NCBI GenBank assembly: GCA_030374805.1
Contig: JARGSG010000225.1
Span: forward strand, 186,001 to 250,000
DNA length: 64,000 nucleotides
DNA from: Gracilaria gracilis
Lineage: Eukaryota > Rhodophyta > Florideophyceae > Gracilariales > Gracilariaceae
Direction: 5' to 3'
Below the pieces are notes generated by a model. The model searched no databases, was not told the origin of the DNA, and was given only the letters and a program-made list of their open reading frames with translations. Below, piece after piece: positions 53,992 through 63,877 of the stretch. The stretch's first letter is position 1. The number at the start of each line of letters is the position of its first letter. The position numbers were made by a program, and so were the translations under genes.

Positions 53992-54696
53992 TTACTTTTT
54001 AGAAATCATACCCGTCTGTCGCGCGTACTCGAAGATTCCTCCGGCATCTATGACCGGTCTCACATCTCCCAGATCTTTGAGCGCATATTGCTCGCCGCTT
54101 TCAACGTTTGTAATCACGCGTCGTTCAAAATCAATCACCGCCTGATCACCCGTCTTGAAATGTTCCACCAGTCGGGTCTGACTTTCCCACGGATAAAGTT
54201 CGCCCGTGGCCGAACAATTCCTGAAGAAAATGCGCGCGTAACTCTGAGCAACGACGGCACATCCACCAGCAGCGCCCAGCGCAACCGGCGCATGCTCCCT
54301 ACTCGAGCCGCAGCCAAAGTTGTGGCCGGCAATTATGATCTTGTATTGGGTGGTAAACTGTCCTTCTTTTACGTAACGGGTGGGATACAGTTCTTCTGGA
54401 AGTCCGATCAACGCGTAAGACCCGAGCTTCTCGTACTCGTCCGGATTGGATGGCACCAGTGTCAAATATTCTGCCGGGATGATCTGATCGGTGTCTATGT
54501 TGTCGCCGACCACGAACACGGCGCCTCGAATCTCGTTGCCTTCGCGCTTGGGCGGTCGTTGTGCACTCATCGTGGGCGGTGATCGCGCGCGAGCGGGGCG
54601 AACATGACGCGGCTGCTTAGTGTGAACGGCGCGGCGCGACGAAGTTACGGTGGGCTTGAAGCTTGTTACGAGCGGCAGCGATGCTACGAACGCCAT
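53992..54696 (-). CDS. leuD: 3-isopropylmalate dehydratase small subunit, plastid-type
   Basis: The enzyme isomerises 2- and 3-isopropylmalate in leucine synthesis, with a large LeuC subunit not in this window. LeuD hallmarks are VVGDNIDTDQIIPAEYLT (residues 62-79), YKIIIAGHNFGCGSSREHAP (residues 116-135) and SYARIFFRNC. The first 45-50 residues are rich in Ser/Thr/Arg, as in a plastid transit peptide, before the conserved core. The core is about 180 residues, normal for a stand-alone small subunit. Single exon with an intact frame. Confidence 0.9.
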   Translation of the reverse strand: MAFVASLPLVTSFKPTVTSSRRAVHTKQPRHVRPARARSPPTMSAQRPPKREGNEIRGAVFVVGDNIDTDQIIPAEYLTLVPSNPDEYEKLGSYALIGLPEELYPTRYVKEGQFTTQYKIIIAGHNFGCGSSREHAPVALGAAGGCAVVAQSYARIFFRNCSATGELYPWESQTRLVEHFKTGDQAVIDFERRVITNVESGEQYALKDLGDVRPVIDAGGIFEYARQTGMISKK

Positions 54697-55035
54697 GTTG
54701 CGCGCAGTTGTGGACGCTTGCTCTGTCTGGTTGCGGAGAAGCTGCTGGCGACGACGATGGAGGGAAGACGCAATTTAACGAGCTCCAGCGCGTGGGTGAC
54801 GCATTGTTCATCTCTCCGCACACGCGTGGCACAGCAGCGCCATCCCAAATGATGGCTAGACACACGTGTGGGACGTTTCTCGCGCTCCACCAGCCTGGCT
54901 CTCGAGGTGAGCGGCTGATGCGGCACAGCGTTCCACCTCACCAATGGTGACCATCAGCAGACGCCGTCTCCTTCCTTTTGTTTGCTTCGCTGATGCACCT
55001 CGTCGCCTCCGCCCACTTTCCGTTTTCTATACGCA
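54697..55035. promoter_or_regulatory. shared divergent upstream region (leuD / Sec14-like)
   Basis: These 339 bases separate divergent starts. It probably carries both promoters. No motif can be assigned and competing short frames look like chance. Confidence 0.3.
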
Positions 55036-55821
55036 ATGCTCTCCAGACTACGTAGCGTGTACTCTTCCACGCCCGACCCACAACTCCCGTCCGACTCGCT
55101 TGAGGCGCTCAAGGTTTTGGTCGAACGCGAGTCGCAGGACCCCGTCAACTCCAAGTTTCTCACTGAAACCACCTTGAAGCGCTATCTGACCGCTAGGAAG
55201 GATGACCCCGCCAAGTCATTCAAACAGCTCAATGACACGCTTTCGTGGAGATTGTCATATAAACCGTTCAGTTTGTATCAGCTTCACAAGCAATCGCTGC
55301 ATCATGAAGCGCAATCCGGGAAAATGTATGTGTTGCCGACTGTAGATAGTAGCGGCAGAGCTGTCATCATCATGAGACCCGGTTTGGAAAACTCTGCCGA
55401 CGGGGAAGGTAATATTCGCTATCTAGTGTATACGCTTGAACGAGCCGCATATATGTCGGAACAAACTGGTGATGGAAAGTTCATCGTTATTGTTGACTAC
55501 TTTACCGGCAAGATTTCTACTGCGACATGTCCATCTTTATCTACCATGAAGCAAACCACGAATATTCTTCAAACGCACTACCCGGAAAGATTGGGTGGTA
55601 TGGTGTTTTACAACGCTCCCTCATTTTTTTTCGGTCTGTTCAAAATGATTCGCCCGTTTATTGACCCCGTTACAAGAGAGAAACTGCGCTTCGTCAAGAG
55701 GGGACAAACCGTCGATGCCCCCTTCTTGGACTGGCAAGCCATACCTGCAGAATACGGTGGACAGCTTGAATATCAGTTTGAAGTAGAACAATACTTCGAA
55801 TACGAGCAACTACCCAAGTAA
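55036..55821 (+). CDS. CRAL-TRIO (Sec14-like) lipid-transfer protein
   Basis: The 261-residue protein has the CRAL-TRIO-N helices first (EALKVLVERESQ…KFLTETTLKRYLTARK, residues 15-55). The lipid-binding lobe follows: AVIIMRPGLENSADGEGN, VIVDYFTGKIS, MKQTTNILQTHYPERLGGMVFYNAPSFFFGLFKMIRPFIDP (residues 175-215) and KLRFVKRG. These are the usual Sec14 order, including the HYPERL motif and the gate helix. No transit or TM segment is present, so it is probably cytosolic or peripheral. Ligand unknown. Confidence 0.88.
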   Translation: MLSRLRSVYSSTPDPQLPSDSLEALKVLVERESQDPVNSKFLTETTLKRYLTARKDDPAKSFKQLNDTLSWRLSYKPFSLYQLHKQSLHHEAQSGKMYVLPTVDSSGRAVIIMRPGLENSADGEGNIRYLVYTLERAAYMSEQTGDGKFIVIVDYFTGKISTATCPSLSTMKQTTNILQTHYPERLGGMVFYNAPSFFFGLFKMIRPFIDPVTREKLRFVKRGQTVDAPFLDWQAIPAEYGGQLEYQFEVEQYFEYEQLPK

Positions 55822-55932
55822 ATCATACACCTTGTGCATCCTTTTTGTCTTGAAAACCAACTCTTCATAATCCATAACGTCATGCTCCGCCCCTGCATAT
55901 ATCTCCTCCATAACCAATTCTTCTGCCTATCC

Positions 55933-56094
55933 CTACCATCCGTATGGATCCGGTTTTGGGGTCGGCTCTGGGGTCGGCTCCGGGAAACGATTAACAGAGT
56001 ATAGCTCTTGCTCCGATTGTACCGGAATGGCCTTAATCTCGCCCCACAACGAGCTGCAAATGACGGCCACCATCATCACCAAAAACCACTTCAT
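55933..56094 (-). CDS. small secreted peptide with Pro-Glu-Pro-Thr repeat
   Basis: From the Met at 56094 a signal-peptide-like start (MKWFLVMMVAVICSSLWGEI, cleavage likely near KA-IP) precedes about 32 residues ending PEPTPEPTPKPDPYGW. Another in-frame Met is at 56151. The PEPT repeat matches the 12-base near-repeat on DNA near 55955-55975. It has no Cys, so it is not a disulfide peptide. No family recognised. Confidence 0.45.
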   Translation of the reverse strand: MKWFLVMMVAVICSSLWGEIKAIPVQSEQELYSVNRFPEPTPEPTPKPDPYGW

Positions 56095-56151
56095 ATTCAA
56101 GAAACCACCGTTTTGACCCGTCATGATGCGTACCGAAAAGGAGATGGACAC

Positions 56152-58032
56152 AAAAGGATAACTAAAAAGTTGGTCGACCGACAGCGGAGAAGTTTAGCAA
56201 ATGAGTCTCTTGTTCAGCAGATGCGAGCTCTAACCGTGATGGGCGACGAAATTATCTGCGGGCTGATCGAACTCCCTCCCATCCTTTTATAGCCGCACTT
56301 GCTTTGAAAATATCAATTTGCCCTTGTACATGTGTAGTTGTTCTCGTTTTCCTTTCGCGAGAGAAGTTGCGACCTCGCGTTCCTTGTCATCCGAAATGTG
56401 AGTGACACGTATGAGGACGAAGGCAGAAGCATATCGATAGCGAGAAGGGCAGTGGCTTCTCCAGTTTCGAGAAGCCACGAGCACACGCAACAATGCACTG
56501 TTGAGGCCTGTGTCCATGCTGCCCTGTTCGAGCTGTCCTTGTGATCAGCGAATCATATACAGTATGAACAAATCTCCGCCTTCGAGACCGTTGAAACCAA
56601 GGGCACCTTGCTGATCCATTGTTTTTGGTAGTTTTCTATTTCATGAGCAATGATGAGTATCTGTGAAGACGGATTTGGGACGGTAACAGTTACAGTTGGT
56701 AGAAGCCACAGTGCGGAGTTGCCAACAGGGATATCGGAACAAAAAAAAAGGTACGAACAAACTAGAGAGGATCTATCAATCTGGCCTCAGCGACTAACGC
56801 GATAATCCAATCCGATTGCGTAATTCAAAGTGCACCTCCCGAAAGCACCAGTCATTGTCAATACGATATCCATTTCTTTTCGATACAATATGAACATCCG
56901 CCATCGCACACCTCATCAAAATCCGAAACAAGCCCATCTCAAGCTCCATTTCTGCAAACCGCCAATGCATTGTCGATAAGTATACGTTATCACCCAGTTA
57001 CGAGGGCTGATATCAGCCCGAGGGTAATGTATGTAACATCTGCTGTTTGGTCGCGTGTCTGCAATACGTTCTATTCGTTCATTGAAGGCGTTCTTGGGAG
57101 ACGGTTGTTGCGAGATATGTAAAAAAATTTACGTGCAACAGATTGCCAGCAGAAGTGACAGACGTGAAACAACGCATCCGTTTAGAGTTAAGAAGGCCGT
57201 GATGTCTATGGTAGTAGAAGGTGGCATCCTTGTTGAAGATGGGCTTCGTTCCAGTCAAGACATGAGCAGCAATGTTTCAACTCTGAGCCTGTCGAACACT
57301 GGCTACCATGTTTAACCAACCCTTTTCGCCTGCGTTTTCTATTACTTCGTCTCTCAAGAGCCATCGTATTGAAGATGTCCGCCGGTGTTCGAAACCACAA
57401 AGCAGCATGATTGTGTTTGTGGCTTCGTCCTGGTCCTTGACAAGTTGCTGACGCGAAGACCTGCGAAATCGGAGGAAATCTGATGTTTTTTAAAACATCA
57501 GATTTCCTCCGAGCTCGAAAAACTGGCCTCGGCACGTTACATGTGTTTTCATTGCGTGATCAGAGTGGTGCAAGTGAACGCATTTGCGTTATCAGTAGGA
57601 AGAGATGACGTTGATGATCACGGCCATTGATATGACATTGCCCTTCGTCATTCCTATTATACAACCGATGTGCCGGTTGCTGCCATTTTATCCTTATCAT
57701 TCATGTTCTCGAACTTCGGTTGATATATTTCATTCGCTTAAGTTGTCTCCCATCGTTCAAAAACTGACGCAAAGTACAAGTAACTGAAATCGTTGCCAAC
57801 TAGAGAAGGGCCCTCCAATTATCCATGCTATGTCCAGCAACAAAGAAGAAAGAAAAAGGGTCCCCCCGTGGCCCAAGCCACTCGTATTACGTTCCATCCG
57901 TTTGCTTCTGCTTTCAGATTGTTCCACATAGTATACTCTTCACCAAAGAACAACGAAATGTCTTCTTGACATGTTTTGTCCATGTCTTCAGCGTAAGAAT
58001 CAACAACCTCGCTCTCCGTCTACGTTCTCAAA
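56152..58032. other. 1.9-kb region without a clear gene
   Basis: Short frames (for example 57055-57315 plus) show no domains. It contains a perfect palindrome at 57470-57511 and is AT-rich at 56640-57060. It lies upstream of the peroxidase. Confidence 0.35.
57470..57511. repeat. 42-bp perfect palindrome
   Basis: The arms CGGAGGAAATCTGATGTTTT and AAAACATCAGATTTCCTCCG surround a central TT. All 20 positions pair. It is not next to a coding end and no flanking target repeat was noticed. Confidence 0.85.
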
Positions 58033-58950
58033 ATGGACCCCTACTCTCTCCTCCGATCCACTCTCGTAATAAGTCTGTTGCTCCATTTTACAGTATGTGA
58101 TGCATCTGAAACCCTCTCCCCGATAGTCAGCCAAACCTGCCTCAATTCCGAAGCAGAGCAGAGTTTCCGAGATACGCTCAATTTCAGGCTAAGTGGCGAT
58201 AAAGCCCTCCTCCCCGGTTTCGTTCGCGCAGCCTTCCACGATTGCATTACTGCTACTTCAAGCAACAGCAATTCCGGCTGCAACGGAAATCTAAGACTAC
58301 GGGTTGAACTCAGAAACTCCGATAATGCCCGTTTGGGGAGAACCATTAGGGTGATTCGTGATGCTCTCAGAGAATCTGGTGCTTGCATCTCGTTCGCCGA
58401 TGGAATTCAAATAGGTGCTGAAATTGCATTAGCTATAGCTGGTGATGTCAATCTTGAAGGACAATTAGCAGAATTGGATAACCTTAGGGAGGATGTCGAT
58501 TCCCCAGATGCGTCTACTGATGATCTTTCAAATGAGCTGCCAGACCGCAGGGCTTCGTTCGCTACATTGAGAGCCTTTTACTCCAGGAAGGGTTTCGCAG
58601 CCAGGGAAATGGTGGTGTCCCTGGTGGGCGGACATGCCTTGGGCAGGTTCAGAACTGACGGAAATGTCTCCAAGTTTACTCGGAGGCAATTTCGATTCGA
58701 CAACTCCTATGCTCTGAATCTTAAGCAACGTATTGACAGTGACGAAAACTTGTCTGGCTTCAACACGCTAGAGAGCGATGAGGCTATGATTTCTATGGTA
58801 AGAGGAAGAAATTGGATCCGGTACTATGCCGGGAAGATAGATGATAGTGATGAATACGATGATGATCTTGGTCTAAACCGAACGATTACGGACTTCGGAA
58901 ATTTCATGATCAAACTGTCCCAGATGACTTCCGATGGCATAGACTCGTAA
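58033..58950 (+). CDS. secreted heme peroxidase
   Basis: The 305-residue protein starts with a signal peptide (LLRSTLVISLLLHFTVCDA). It carries plant/fungal-type peroxidase signatures: the distal region FVRAAFHDCITATSSN (His near residue 72) and the proximal MVVSLVGGHALGRFRT (His near residue 201), followed by KFTRRQFRFDNSY. The distal Arg-x2-Phe-His is kept. Acidic and Ser-rich patches are present. Such enzymes oxidise phenolics or act in wall or defence chemistry outside the cell. Single exon. Confidence 0.82.
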   Translation: MDPYSLLRSTLVISLLLHFTVCDASETLSPIVSQTCLNSEAEQSFRDTLNFRLSGDKALLPGFVRAAFHDCITATSSNSNSGCNGNLRLRVELRNSDNARLGRTIRVIRDALRESGACISFADGIQIGAEIALAIAGDVNLEGQLAELDNLREDVDSPDASTDDLSNELPDRRASFATLRAFYSRKGFAAREMVVSLVGGHALGRFRTDGNVSKFTRRQFRFDNSYALNLKQRIDSDENLSGFNTLESDEAMISMVRGRNWIRYYAGKIDDSDEYDDDLGLNRTITDFGNFMIKLSQMTSDGIDS

Positions 58951-59453
58951 CTTGACACCCATAATTCAGTTGCAATCATTTATTTTCCACATAACTTCTA
59001 TCCTTAAACCCCAGGTTTTGTACTGCTTCCTCTACAAACAATGCTCTTGCAGTGGTACTGTAGCTCAAAACCAATCGTCACTCGCGCACAGCACAGGTGG
59101 GAAGCACTTGGCGTGGATTTAACCACTGGCGCACGCCGACGGAACATATGCGGGTTGCTGGGCTGGGGCGATCATCATGACGGAAAAAGCGCGGGGGTGT
59201 GACGCGAGGTTGAAGGGGTGGAAGCGGTCGGAGCAATAGAGCTCATCATGCGTCCAGTTCGCGCCCGTATGTAACAACCATGGAGAAGTTCTTACTAAGA
59301 ACCAATTCTACTGGGAATGCGTAGAGCTGGAGATAGTGACTGAGCTTCAATTCGAATGCTCCGTGAGGAACAGACTTCAATTCAGCTGCTCCGTGACTAG
59401 CATCGCTCTGAATTAGAACGACTAATTCGACGAGTGCGTCGGTCAGGAGTTGT
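58951..59453. other. intergenic, no gene seen
   Basis: A near-repeat gagttcaattc… (59345-59392: gcttcaattcgaatgctccgtgag / acttcaattcagctgctccgtgac) is the only structure noticed. Confidence 0.3.
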
Positions 59454-60407
59454 CTACATTATTAAACGCACGTTCTTGCGATGGATCGCGATTACAGGAG
59501 CCAGAGGGGGTACCTGGCGTCCGTTCTTTGTGCCGTCTCGTTCGCTCTTCGCCGCAATATGCAACATGTACAACCCGAGGCCCGGCAAGGTGTGTTTTGG
59601 TGTTCGTGGAGTGCCAGCAGCTGTGCTCAGCACACCAGCAATGTTTCTCGGCAGCACGGACGGTTGGGACTCCCGGGCATCTGTTCTACCACTCCCAACT
59701 TGGGAGCGGTAGAACAGATGCCCAATAGAATCAGTTTGCAGCCAGCTCCAAAATGCGTGGTGTCGTGGAGATCTGCGCCGAAAAGGCAACGTTGGCAATT
59801 TAAGTATACTTAACATGAGGCAGGCGCTGCACCATGTTAGAGACCGTGCCTGGCGTTGTGCTATTGTCGTGCGCCACTGTTTGTTTCGGTGGGGACCCAA
59901 AGCATGCGTGGCAGCATGTGGTACAAAACTTTCTGCGTTAGGATTATGCTGAATAGCAGGAAGAGGCGCAGTGTACGTTATCCAATTGGGATCATATTCA
60001 TCGAAGGAGCGCGAGGGATGGAGACGTGGGGGAAACGGTTCAGCTTCCGGGTTTAAACGCTTTAAACGCTTTGCGACTGTTGGGAGCTTGGGGTGATGAG
60101 GAATGAATTCCGCAGCGTTGGGTATAGTTAAACTTTTTAACAGAAAAGGGTGACGTGATCCACGTACATGGCTCGGTACGAACTCTGCTGCATTTGGATT
60201 GAAGCCCATTCTTTGTTGTGTTGTCGGAGTTGTTTGGCATTTGTGAGCGTGTGGGGGAATCATTCGCTCTGCCTTGCTTAATTGGCCGGAAATGATGCGT
60301 GTGTGTCCGCAGATCATTGGGTTGCTGTTGCTCGAAGATGCGATAATCGAGGGAATGCTTACGCCTTGTCTGCTTAGGAAAGTGTCACCGTAGACCGAGC
60401 CATACAT
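59454..60407 (-). CDS. protein with four PAM2 motifs
   Basis: The 317-residue frame contains four PAM2-type motifs, FNPNAAEFVP (residues 69-78), IPNAAEFIP (94-104), LNPEAEPFPP (118-127) and HNPNAESFVP (154-164). PAM2 peptides bind the MLLE domain of poly(A)-binding protein, as in Paip1/2, ataxin-2 and eRF3. The region after about residue 200 is less protein-like and includes a strong hairpin (59675-59723), so the real end may be earlier or an intron may exist. Not recognised as any known PAM2 protein. A translation or mRNA-decay role is inferred. Confidence 0.6.
   Translation of the reverse strand: MYGSVYGDTFLSRQGVSIPSIIASSSNSNPMICGHTRIISGQLSKAERMIPPHAHKCQTTPTTQQRMGFNPNAAEFVPSHVRGSRHPFLLKSLTIPNAAEFIPHHPKLPTVAKRLKRLNPEAEPFPPRLHPSRSFDEYDPNWITYTAPLPAIQHNPNAESFVPHAATHALGPHRNKQWRTTIAQRQARSLTWCSACLMLSILKLPTLPFRRRSPRHHAFWSWLQTDSIGHLFYRSQVGSGRTDARESQPSVLPRNIAGVLSTAAGTPRTPKHTLPGLGLYMLHIAAKSERDGTKNGRQVPPLAPVIAIHRKNVRLIM
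59675..59723. repeat. 49-base hairpin
   Basis: GGGCATCTGTTCTACC pairs with GGTAGAACAGATGCCC. Between them CTCCCAA and TTGGGAG pair as well, so almost the full length can fold, with only an A/C mismatch and a central C unpaired. Confidence 0.85.
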
Positions 60408-60618
60408 TAGAAGACATCGTGTATCGTGCGTAACAGCACCTTGGCGTCATGCGCGCTTCCGCGCTTTTGCCCCTACCATTCAGAACACACGCCAATCCCA
60501 ATTCTGAACCCATTGCAATGTTTTGCGTCAACATTTGCAGTAATAACGTGCCGCACAAGTATATTGGTATGTGTCTGCGTGTGAGGAGATGGGTTCGCCT
60601 TGAACGTCCAACCTTTTA
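60408..60618. other. short intergenic region
   Basis: It lies between the start of the PAM2 protein gene (minus) and the possible first exon of the DUF6818 gene (plus). No feature noted. Confidence 0.25.
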
Positions 60619-61793
60619 GTGAAGGTCTACAATCTCTTTTCAACACGAAGCGTAAAACTGTCGAATAATTGCAGTAACCATGGCGAAGAGGTGGCGCCGT
60701 TTTCATTCGGAACAGACATTGGTCATGCCTCTCTACCGTGTAAGATCATGGCCATGCCAATCACGCAGATTCCCGAACAAGCTCCGCGCGAGATGCGGTT
60801 TGGAGAGCAACGCACGCGACTTCACGAATTAACTGCCGCCACGACGAATCTGCGACACGGAGATATTCTGTAGATATCTACTTTAATTGCTCACATTTCA
60901 TCGCCTTCAGGTATAATTCTTCCATCAATAACCAAAAAGAAACGACCTCCAAAGCGTAACAACCGCGCCACTGCAAGCAACACCGGGGGGTGGGGAAGCG
61001 GATTCACGCAAAACGAAATTGATTCGCTGCTGGAAGTATTGGAGAAGCACCTCCCTGTTGGACGAGATGAGTGGGAAGCAGTACAGAGGATTCATGACCC
61101 TCAATTTCCCGAACATGCGAGAAACATTGACTCATTAAAACGAAAGTTCTCTGCGTTGCACCGCAAGAAAGTTTCTACCGGAGACCCGCATATACCGGAA
61201 GACGTCAAGCGCGCCAAATATATATTCGAGAGCAAATGTCAGAGAGGGTCGACTTGGGACACGGTGAGGATGTGAAGGAAGTGGCTTGAGAGTGTTTCGA
61301 GAACACCGAGAACTGCCTTGATAATAGAAACGGGATGGAGCAACCACAACAGTCGGAACCTGAGACACACACTGCATGCCCTAACACGAATACACCGGGC
61401 AGCTACACCCCCAGCAGGCCACCCAGCAGACCATCATCACTAACTGGCAGGCAGGATTCTCACCACGACCTTTGATTAGAAAGCGTTCGTCACCTCCGCC
61501 AGAGAATTGCGATGATCTCATGTCAATTTACAAGATGACCCTGCTCGAAGGGCAGAAGCGTAGAGTTTAGGAGCACGAGCGCCGGATGCAGGAACGGGAG
61601 GAGGAGCGGACACGACGAGAAGAAGAAAGGAAGAGACATGAACAAGAACGAGCAGCATAGCGCGAGCGTCGTGAGGAGGACAATCGTCGTCAGGATAGAT
61701 TTATGCAGATGCTGATGGTAATGGTTTTTGGTGAAAAGGGCAACGATGTGCCTCGTTCTCTTTTCCCAGACCCCCACGAGAATACCGATACTT
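60619..61793 (+). pseudogene. DUF6818 (Myb/SANT-like) gene, partner of the Harbinger-type transposase
   Basis: The core exon (about 60912-61275) encodes FTQNEIDSLLEVLEKHLPVG, EWEAVQRIHDPQFPEHAR, SLKRKFSALHRKKVSTGDPH and IPEDVKRAKYIFESKC, the DUF6818 order. A likely upstream exon (60619-about 60872) ends at GTAGAT, with a 3' site TTCAG before 60912. Downstream another frame gives a coiled coil (61470-61793: RRMQEREEERTRREEERKRH…) interrupted by two TAGs (after QKRRV and ERAA). DUF6818 proteins often have this coiled-coil tail. The stops suggest decay. Confidence 0.55.
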
Positions 61794-61892
61794 AATTGCT
61801 TATAGCAAGCGTCCGTGAGGCATCATGAAGTAAACAAATTTGTATTAGTGGTCCCAAAAGTAGCATAAAAGCGCACAAGTACCCTTGTTGTT

Positions 61893-63067
61893 CTACAGAA
61901 TACCATGAAGAAAGGAATTTGCCTCAACGCTTAAATGAGGCATGAACGTAGCTAGAATGTGATTCAAACCAACCAAACGGGTACGGACGTTGAACAGCAA
62001 TGCTGTCGGAAACAGTATTATCTTCCGCTCTCCTCTTTCTTCGTATATCATGCAATCCTTAAGGCGAGAGAAAGTTCCCTGTAACGCGCGCATACCCCAC
62101 TTTGAAGCCTGACGCACTGAAGTAGCCTGTCTAAGAGTAGTTAGCTTTTTTCTATCACCTTCACAATACAGAACTCGGTCTTGCGAAGATTTGATTAGGA
62201 AAGGAAACTCTCCTTTCGAGAATGCTGAGTCCACAACACACCGACCACCATACTTCTCAAACATGTCTTCTAACTTTCTGTACACACCTCTGCAGTCTGC
62301 TATGTTAAAGTCGTGCATGGAGCCTGGTGCGTTCAAAGCACATGCAATGATTATCCCACTAGGAGCGAAAAAAAAAATGTTGCCTACGTAACGGTCGTGT
62401 GTCCAACCATTGTAAAACATGTTTTGTATTATCACATCACCAAAATGCTCCAGATATAGCTTGAGTTCATCTGCGACACAGTAAAGGTCTTTCAACAGAG
62501 AATATTTTGTAGCTATCGGAGTTTGAAACTCAATTAATTGTTCATGAGTAGGCATTTCAATTCGTGCGTTTGAATCCTTAAAAAGGACGTGAAGCAAAAT
62601 TCGACGCCCGAAGCGCAAGAACAACAAGCAAACTGAGACTGCTATCGCAAAAAAAGGCAAAAAACCATTTTGGATCTTTTCGTTCTATTCCAAGAAAGAA
62701 GCAAACCAAGGCCCTGAACTAAGGACATACAGCGTGGTATTCCTCTTTTCACAGAAGCAATTGGTAGAAGGCGTATACAACAATTTTTAGAATATGGTGA
62801 GTACGCGTTATATCGCTGGGAAAATAGATTGTGAATGTAGTAAAAGGAGAAAAAATTGAAGCCAGTCAACGTTATCAGAGCCTGATCATTTTCAGAATTC
62901 AATAGTGTAGAGAACGCGCAAGTTGAAGGACTTTGCAAGGCAATGCGTGGTATTCGCCAATCTCGGCGACGACGACTTCGCATGAAAAGCTGTTTTTTGA
63001 ATGCAATTCTTTTGGTGTGTGTTCGTGTCTTGCAGAGCATAAGCAGGAAAATTGTATGGTTTGTCAT
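61893..63067 (-). pseudogene. HARBI1-type (Harbinger) transposase, one frameshift
   Basis: The C-terminal part (62660-61893) matches the DDE_Tnp_4 core. It includes NGWTHDRYVGNIFFFAPSG, ALNAPGSMHDFNIADCRGVY, a strand CVVDSAFSKGEFPFLIKSS (second Asp), RQASKWGMRALQGTFSRLKD (catalytic Glu region less clear) and VRTRLVGLNHILATFMPHL. The N-terminal part continues in another frame (LITLTGFNFFSFYYIHNLF…VQGLGLLLSWNRTKRSK, 63067-62650). The shift occurs in an A/T run near 62648-62660, so one slip divides an otherwise complete protein of about 390 residues. Confidence 0.8.
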
Positions 63068-63877
63068 TTCTCACTACTACCATTGGGTTTGGACACGGTT
63101 GGAAGGCCTACATTAGAGGGGCGCAGTGGTACTGAAGCTGAGGCCATTATGCGTGATCGCTGCTGTAGCAGAATTTGTGCTCTGGATTTCAGGAGCACAT
63201 GGCAAGGAAGCAGCACGCTTTGTACTGCATTTTTCACAATATAAGCTCTACACAAAATGTGTTTTCAGGAAGCGCTCATTGACGGGGGACTGGGAAACAA
63301 CGGAGCTTCCAGACCGAAACTGAGCCGGAAACTACAGCTGATCACCGTGTGCGCGTGTCATTGGCCACTTGGATTATTTACAGTTTAATTCGCTGATTTC
63401 GTCAACTCATAGAACGGCCCTTAGGTAAGAACGGCCCTGACTTACCCTCCGCGCCCGGGTCTGCAAGGTTCCAAATTCTGTTTCATCTTTTTAAAACTTG
63501 TTGCGTGGACCGTTACAGAAAATGCCAACTGGTTCGCACTTCTGTAACGGTCAACGCACCTTTGTTTGTGTTTTGACAAGAGAAAACTTCGCATTGACTA
63601 CGGTAGCCGCTGCTCGGGGTTAACGTTATTTATTGACGTTCTGGCATGTGCTGCCGTTTCTTCCGCATCGCCACCGCCACCGCGTCCGAGCGTCTGCTCG
63701 TTGCATTGATTTCAGAACTCCTCCCGTTGCACCCGCTGTGTTTTGGTAGTTGCTCATCATTTCTCTCCCGACTTGATCGTCTTCGTGCGACTTGATCGTC
63801 TTCGTGTTTTACACTGCACGCAAGTGGGAGTGTTTACAGGATTACGGTCTTATCTTTTTGTCTCTGTTCTCGTATAA
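63068..63877. other. intergenic with an inverted repeat
   Basis: It contains a 19-bp inverted repeat with one mismatch (63502-63520 / 63540-63558, loop of 19 bases, core GACCGTTACAGAA/TTCTGTAACGGTC). A duplicated word AACGGCCCTTAGGTAAGAACGGCCCT spans 63412-63437. No gene seen before 63878. Confidence 0.5.

Noticed and set aside
54088-54582. 164-codon frame opposite leuD
   Set aside because: It lies antisense within the clear leuD coding sequence.
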